Shown in pieces: positions 6,549 through 9,833 of a stretch of DNA of 9,833 nucleotides. This DNA comes from an uncultured Bacteroidota bacterium (lineage in GTDB: Bacteria > Bacteroidota > Bacteroidia > Chitinophagales > Chitinophagaceae), in the NCBI GenBank assembly GCA_903835145.1, contig CAILMA010000413.1, positions 1 to 9,833 on the forward strand. The letters are read 5' to 3'. The notes under the pieces are model-generated. The model ran no database searches, had not been told where the DNA came from, and saw nothing but the letters and a program-made list of their open reading frames with translations. A program made the position numbers and the translations under genes. Position 1 is the first letter of the stretch. The number at the start of each line of letters is the position of its first letter.

Positions 6549-7384
6549 GCTGTTATTGCTTTTAGGCTTAGGTCCATGCTCACTGCATGGTGTATGATGG
6601 CACCTACGGAAATAAAATCAACCCCGGTGCGGGCATAATCCACAATATTTTCAAGCTTTATGCCACCCGATGCCTCGGTTTCGTACTTACCGCCTATAAT
6701 TGGCACGGCTTCTTCCAGCAGTTCAGGGTTAAAATTATCCAGCATTATGCGGTCTATATTCCCTCTCGCCATTATCCGTTTCACATCGTCTATACTACGC
6801 GCCTCAATTTCTATTTTTAGCGCGGGGTTGTTGTTTTGTATCCACTCATTGGTTTTGGCAATAGCTTTTTCTATACCGCCGCAAAAATCAATGTGGTTAT
6901 CCTTCAGCATCACCATGTCATACAAACCCATCCTGTGGTTCACACCACCGCCCATCTCCACTGCCGCCTTCTCAAATGCACGGAACAAAGGGGTTGTCTT
7001 ACGGGTATCCAGTATTTTGGCTTTATAGTCTTTTATGGCCTCAACATATTTATTAGTAAGCGTGGCTATGCCGCTCATGCGCTGCATGCAGTTCAGGCTC
7101 AGGCGCTCAGCCATGAGTATGGTATGCACACTTGCTGCCACCTCAAAAGCCACCTCACCGGTTTTCACGCGGTCGCCATCCTTTTTATAAAATGTAAAAA
7201 CTGCTCCGGGCTCCAGGTGGTGAAAAATCTCCTGTGCAAGGTCTATCCCTGCTATTATTCCATCTTCTTTTATTTTCAGTACCGCTGCACCTCTCTCGGT
7301 TGCAGGTATGCTGGCCAAAGTAGAACAATCCCCGCTGCCTATATCTTCCCGCAGGGCTGCTGCTATGAACTCAGAAGTCGTCAT
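6545..7384 (-). CDS. nadC: Nicotinate-nucleotide pyrophosphorylase (quinolinate phosphoribosyltransferase, decarboxylating)
   Basis: Converts quinolinate and PRPP to nicotinate mononucleotide, CO2 and pyrophosphate, the entry to NAD from de novo quinolinate. It is cytoplasmic and usually dimeric. 279 aa from ATG 7384, normal for the family. Motifs from that start: EDIGSGDCST (13-22), AERLSLNCMQRMSGIAT (92-108), DTRKTTP (126-132) with the quinolinate-binding Arg/Lys pair, GGGVNHR (145-151) then MLKDNH (159-164), EIEARS (192-197), MLDNF (214-218), EASGGI (237-242) and GVDFISVGAI (254-263) near the C-terminal phosphate site. A TTG at 7414 would add 10 residues (MRFQKNKNLV) with no family support, so ATG 7384 is preferred. 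It is the first gene of an operon with the lipid kinase and divergent from alaS. No nadA or nadB is visible. All key motifs are intact. Confidence 0.96.
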   Translation of the reverse strand: MTTSEFIAAALREDIGSGDCSTLASIPATERGAAVLKIKEDGIIAGIDLAQEIFHHLEPGAVFTFYKKDGDRVKTGEVAFEVAASVHTILMAERLSLNCMQRMSGIATLTNKYVEAIKDYKAKILDTRKTTPLFRAFEKAAVEMGGGVNHRMGLYDMVMLKDNHIDFCGGIEKAIAKTNEWIQNNNPALKIEIEARSIDDVKRIMARGNIDRIMLDNFNPELLEEAVPIIGGKYETEASGGIKLENIVDYARTGVDFISVGAIIHHAVSMDLSLKAITA

Positions 7385-7411
7385 TACTAAATTTTTATTT
7401 TTTTGAAAACG

Positions 7412-7419
7412 CAAAGTTC
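7412..7419 (-). promoter_or_regulatory. Possible -7 box of the nadC operon
   Basis: Minus-strand GAACTTTG differs from TAnnTTTG only in the first base. It would give a leader of about 24 nt before ATG 7384. A TTG on the minus strand at 7445-7443 could be a loosely spaced -33 element. Suggestive only. Confidence 0.35.
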
Positions 7420-7577
7420 ATTTAAACCATCCATTATTTTAACAATTCAATGTTAATATTATAATGTGCCGTTAGATCAATTTTCTATAATATGCTTTTC
7501 CGACGCCTCCGCTGCTCAACACATAATTTTTTTATTATAATTATCCCTCTTTTCCTGTAATCTTCAACCCTGCTAAT
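7420..7577. other. AT-rich divergent intergenic region between nadC and alaS
   Basis: Very AT-rich stretch with runs of T and short A/T palindromes (for example TAATATTA at 7454-7461). It must hold the upstream promoter parts for both genes. No RNA gene, T-box-like leader or convincing operator is visible, and the predicted alaS transcript starts too near its ATG to carry a riboswitch. Confidence 0.5.
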
Positions 7578-7585
7578 TATCTTTG
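7578..7585 (+). promoter_or_regulatory. -7 box of alaS
   Basis: TATCTTTG, an exact TAnnTTTG match, 17 bp upstream of the first ATG of alaS. It predicts a short leader (about 10-14 nt) rich in A and T (AATTAATAATAA), the usual Bacteroidota context for translation without a Shine-Dalgarno. No clear -33 element. Confidence 0.7.
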
Positions 7586-7602
7586 CGTCCAATTAATAAT
7601 AA

Positions 7603-9833
7603 ATGATGCTTACCGCCAACGAGATACGTAACCTTTTTTTAGAGTTTTTCCGCAACAAAGGCCATGAAATTGTGCCCTCTGCTCCCATAATCGTTAAAAA
7701 CGACCCTACCCTGCTGTTCACCAACGCAGGCATGAATCAGTTTAAAGACTTTTTCCTTGGCAACCGCGTACCTGAAAATCCCCGCATAGCTGATACGCAG
7801 AAATGCCTGCGCGTAAGCGGAAAGCACAATGACCTGGAAGAAGTTGGTGTTGATACTTATCACCACACCATGTTTGAGATGCTGGGCAACTGGAGCTTTG
7901 GCGATTACTTCAAAAAAGAAGCCATTGAGTGGAGCTGGGAGCTGCTGACAAAAGTGTACAAGATGCCGGAAGAAATACTGTATGTAACAGTGTTTCAGGG
8001 TGATGCATCAGAAAACCTGCCCATGGATCAGGAGGCTTACGACTGCTGGAAACAGTTTGTGCCTGAGGAAAGAATACTCATGGGCAACAAAAAAGATAAC
8101 TTCTGGGAAATGGGCGATACAGGCCCCTGTGGCCCATGTAGCGAAATACACGTTGACTGCCGCACCGAAGAAGAGAAGAAACTTGTGCCCGGTAAGAACC
8201 TCGTTAATGCCGACCACCCCCAGGTAATCGAAATCTGGAACAATGTATTCATGCAGTTCAACCGCCTGAAAGATGGCACACTTGATCCCCTGCCTGCACG
8301 CCACGTGGACACCGGTATGGGTCTGGAGCGCCTTGTAAGGGTACTGCAGCAAAAACAAAGCAATTACGATACCGATCTTTTCACCGGCACTATTCATGCC
8401 ATCGAAAAAATGACCGGCAAAAAATATGGCTATACCGATGCCAAGCCCGATGTAGCCTTCCGTGTGCTCAGCGACCACATCAGGGCCATTGGGTTCACTA
8501 TTGCCGATGGTCAGCTGCCATCTAATACGGGTGCCGGCTACGTTATCCGCCGCATCCTGCGCCGCGCTGTGCGGTATTATTATTCTTACCTCGACTACAA
8601 AAAGCCACTGCTTTACAAGTTGATGCCCGTGCTCGCCACACAGTTCGAGCACATTTTCCCGGAGCTACACCAGCAGATTGACCTCGTGAGCAAGGTGGTA
8701 AAAGAAGAAGAGGACGCATTTTTGAGGACATTGGATAAAGGCCTTAAAATAGTTGATGAAATACTCGCCAAACCAACCGCCGATAAAACGATAAAGGGCG
8801 AAACCGCATTTGAACTACACGATACTTTTGGATTCCCTATAGACCTTACACTGCTTATAGCCCGCGAAAACGGCTGGACAGTGGATGAAAAAGGTTTTGA
8901 GGTGGAATTGCAAAAACAAAAAACGCGCAGCCGCGCGGCAACCGCACTCGATACTCAGGACTGGGTTATATTGAGGGAAGGCGACGCTGCAAAGTTCGTT
9001 GGCTACTACGACCTTGAAGCAGAAGCCCAGGTACTTAAATACCGTAAGGTAACAGCCAAGGGCAAGGAAAGCTACCAGCTGGTACTTGATACTACGCCGT
9101 TCTATGCAGAAAGCGGCGGCCAGGTAGGTGATACAGGTGAGTTCCTGTTCCCGAACGACAGCATTAAAATCATAGATACCCGTAAAGAAGATGGGCTTAC
9201 CATCCACTTTACCGAAACGCTGCCCGAAAACATCTTCGCTCCGCTGCTGGCCAAAGTGGACCGCACACGCCGCCAGGCAACCACCATACACCACAGCGCA
9301 ACCCACCTGCTGCACGCAGCCCTGCGCGATGTACTGGGTAAGCACGTGGCACAAAAAGGCTCATTGGTTAATGAAGAACACCTCCGCTTCGACTTCAGTC
9401 ACTTTGCCAAGGTTACCGATGAAGAAATAGCCCGCATTGAGACGATTGTAAATGAAAAGATACGCGAGAATGTGCCTGTAGTAATTAAGGAAATGGCCAA
9501 AGACGAGGCTGTGGCACTTGGCGCGATGGCGCTTTTCGGTGAGAAATATGGCAATATCGTGCGCGTTGTGGTTATGGACCCCGAATACTCTATTGAGCTT
9601 TGCGGCGGTACACACGTAGGCTTCACGGGCCAGCTGGGTATGTTCAAAATAAAATCAGAAGGTGCTGTGGCTGCCGGCGTGCGCCGCATGGAAGCCGTAA
9701 GCGGCTTTGCAGCGCAGGAATATGTGAACAACAAACTCGAAATACTCGCTGCCGTTAATGAGCAGCTCAAGCATCCTAAAGATACGCTACGGGCTATAAA
9801 GCAACTACAGGAAGAAAAATCAAAACTTGAAAA
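7603..9833 (+). CDS. alaS: Alanyl-tRNA synthetase (3' end beyond window)
   Basis: Class II aminoacyl-tRNA synthetase that charges tRNA-Ala and edits mischarged Ser/Gly. 743 codons are visible without a frameshift. Bacterial AlaS is about 870-880 aa, so only the end of the oligomerisation/C-Ala region is missing. Numbering from ATG 7603: TANEIR (4-9); catalytic core with LFTNAGMNQFKD (37-48), KCLRVSGKHND (67-77), MLGNWSFGDYF (93-103), DTGPCGPCSEIH (172-183), WNNVFMQF (212-219) and HVDTGMGLERL (234-244); helical tRNA-binding region to about 460; and editing domain with FYAESGGQVGD (499-509), the zinc motif HHSATHLLH (563-571) and CGGTH (667-671). All four zinc ligands (His564, His568, Cys667, His671) are present, so editing should be intact. 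Two ATGs lie in tandem (7603 and 7606). Starting at 7606 makes the numbering equal to E. coli at Asp235 and Cys666, but either could be used. Divergent from nadC, with its own -7 box. Confidence 0.98.
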   Translation, partial: MMLTANEIRNLFLEFFRNKGHEIVPSAPIIVKNDPTLLFTNAGMNQFKDFFLGNRVPENPRIADTQKCLRVSGKHNDLEEVGVDTYHHTMFEMLGNWSFGDYFKKEAIEWSWELLTKVYKMPEEILYVTVFQGDASENLPMDQEAYDCWKQFVPEERILMGNKKDNFWEMGDTGPCGPCSEIHVDCRTEEEKKLVPGKNLVNADHPQVIEIWNNVFMQFNRLKDGTLDPLPARHVDTGMGLERLVRVLQQKQSNYDTDLFTGTIHAIEKMTGKKYGYTDAKPDVAFRVLSDHIRAIGFTIADGQLPSNTGAGYVIRRILRRAVRYYYSYLDYKKPLLYKLMPVLATQFEHIFPELHQQIDLVSKVVKEEEDAFLRTLDKGLKIVDEILAKPTADKTIKGETAFELHDTFGFPIDLTLLIARENGWTVDEKGFEVELQKQKTRSRAATALDTQDWVILREGDAAKFVGYYDLEAEAQVLKYRKVTAKGKESYQLVLDTTPFYAESGGQVGDTGEFLFPNDSIKIIDTRKEDGLTIHFTETLPENIFAPLLAKVDRTRRQATTIHHSATHLLHAALRDVLGKHVAQKGSLVNEEHLRFDFSHFAKVTDEEIARIETIVNEKIRENVPVVIKEMAKDEAVALGAMALFGEKYGNIVRVVVMDPEYSIELCGGTHVGFTGQLGMFKIKSEGAVAAGVRRMEAVSGFAAQEYVNNKLEILAAVNEQLKHPKDTLRAIKQLQEEKSKLE

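Noticed and set aside
7385..7414. TTG-initiated 10-residue extension of NadC
   Set aside because: The added residues (MRFQKNKNLV) do not fit the NadC N-terminus, and a near-consensus -7 box overlaps the region; ATG 7384 is the better start.
7523..7537. Weak A/T hairpin ATAAT-T(6-7)-ATTAT upstream of alaS
   Set aside because: Only A-T pairs in low-complexity AT-rich DNA, so not stable and not in a position where a terminator is needed.
8008..8652. 214-codon minus-strand open frame inside alaS
   Set aside because: It lies opposite intact AlaS catalytic motifs and has no family features; a shadow frame from codon bias.

Overview
The window looks like a chromosomal segment of a Bacteroidota (Bacteroidetes) bacterium, possibly from the Chitinophagales/Sphingobacteriales side. 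The evidence is several promoter -7 boxes of the Bacteroidota type TAnnTTTG, little Shine-Dalgarno signal before start codons, a BatA-type membrane protein, a protein with GldL-like membrane motifs, and a C-terminal outer-membrane barrel fragment. Base composition is moderate, and there is no sign of an insertion sequence, phage, CRISPR array, tRNA or rRNA. It reads as ordinary host chromosome.

Layout. (1) Positions 2-106 (+) hold the last 34 codons of an outer-membrane beta-barrel-like protein. It converges, with a 4 bp gap, on (2) 111-1568 (-), an NAD-dependent aldehyde dehydrogenase closest to the 2-aminomuconic semialdehyde / 2-hydroxymuconic semialdehyde dehydrogenases of tryptophan (kynurenine) and aromatic catabolism. 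(3) After a 268 bp divergent intergenic region comes a two-gene operon (+): a PadR-family repressor (1837-2178) and, 3 bp later, a 402-residue five-TM protein (2182-3390), closed by a strong intrinsic terminator (3402-3446). (4) 3579-5609 (+) is a BatA-like protein with a vWA domain and a GTG start. (5) Facing it, 5670-7384 (-) is a translationally coupled pair: nadC (quinolinate phosphoribosyltransferase) then a diacylglycerol-kinase-family lipid kinase, overlapping by ATGA. (6) Divergent from nadC, alaS (alanyl-tRNA synthetase) starts at 7603 and runs off the right edge with about 743 codons visible.

The most interesting part is the PadR operon. Its promoter carries a perfect 9-bp inverted repeat (1804-1812 / 1825-1833) that embeds the -7 box and spans the predicted transcription start, a ready-made autoregulatory operator. 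The membrane protein it controls contains two tandem copies of a GldL-like membrane hairpin (FK-x-x-H-W-x-G-A) but lacks the GldL glutamate needed for proton-driven motor function. It then has a fifth TM helix and a C-terminal domain whose layout recalls GldM domain 1. I infer a single-chain, probably non-motor relative of the type IX secretion/gliding motor GldLM, repurposed as a PadR-controlled envelope protein. That idea rests on remembered family sequences and needs profile searches.

Metabolically, the aldehyde dehydrogenase and NadC both sit around the kynurenine-quinolinate-NAD branch, but they are in different transcription units about 5 kb apart and the rest of the kynurenine pathway is not visible.
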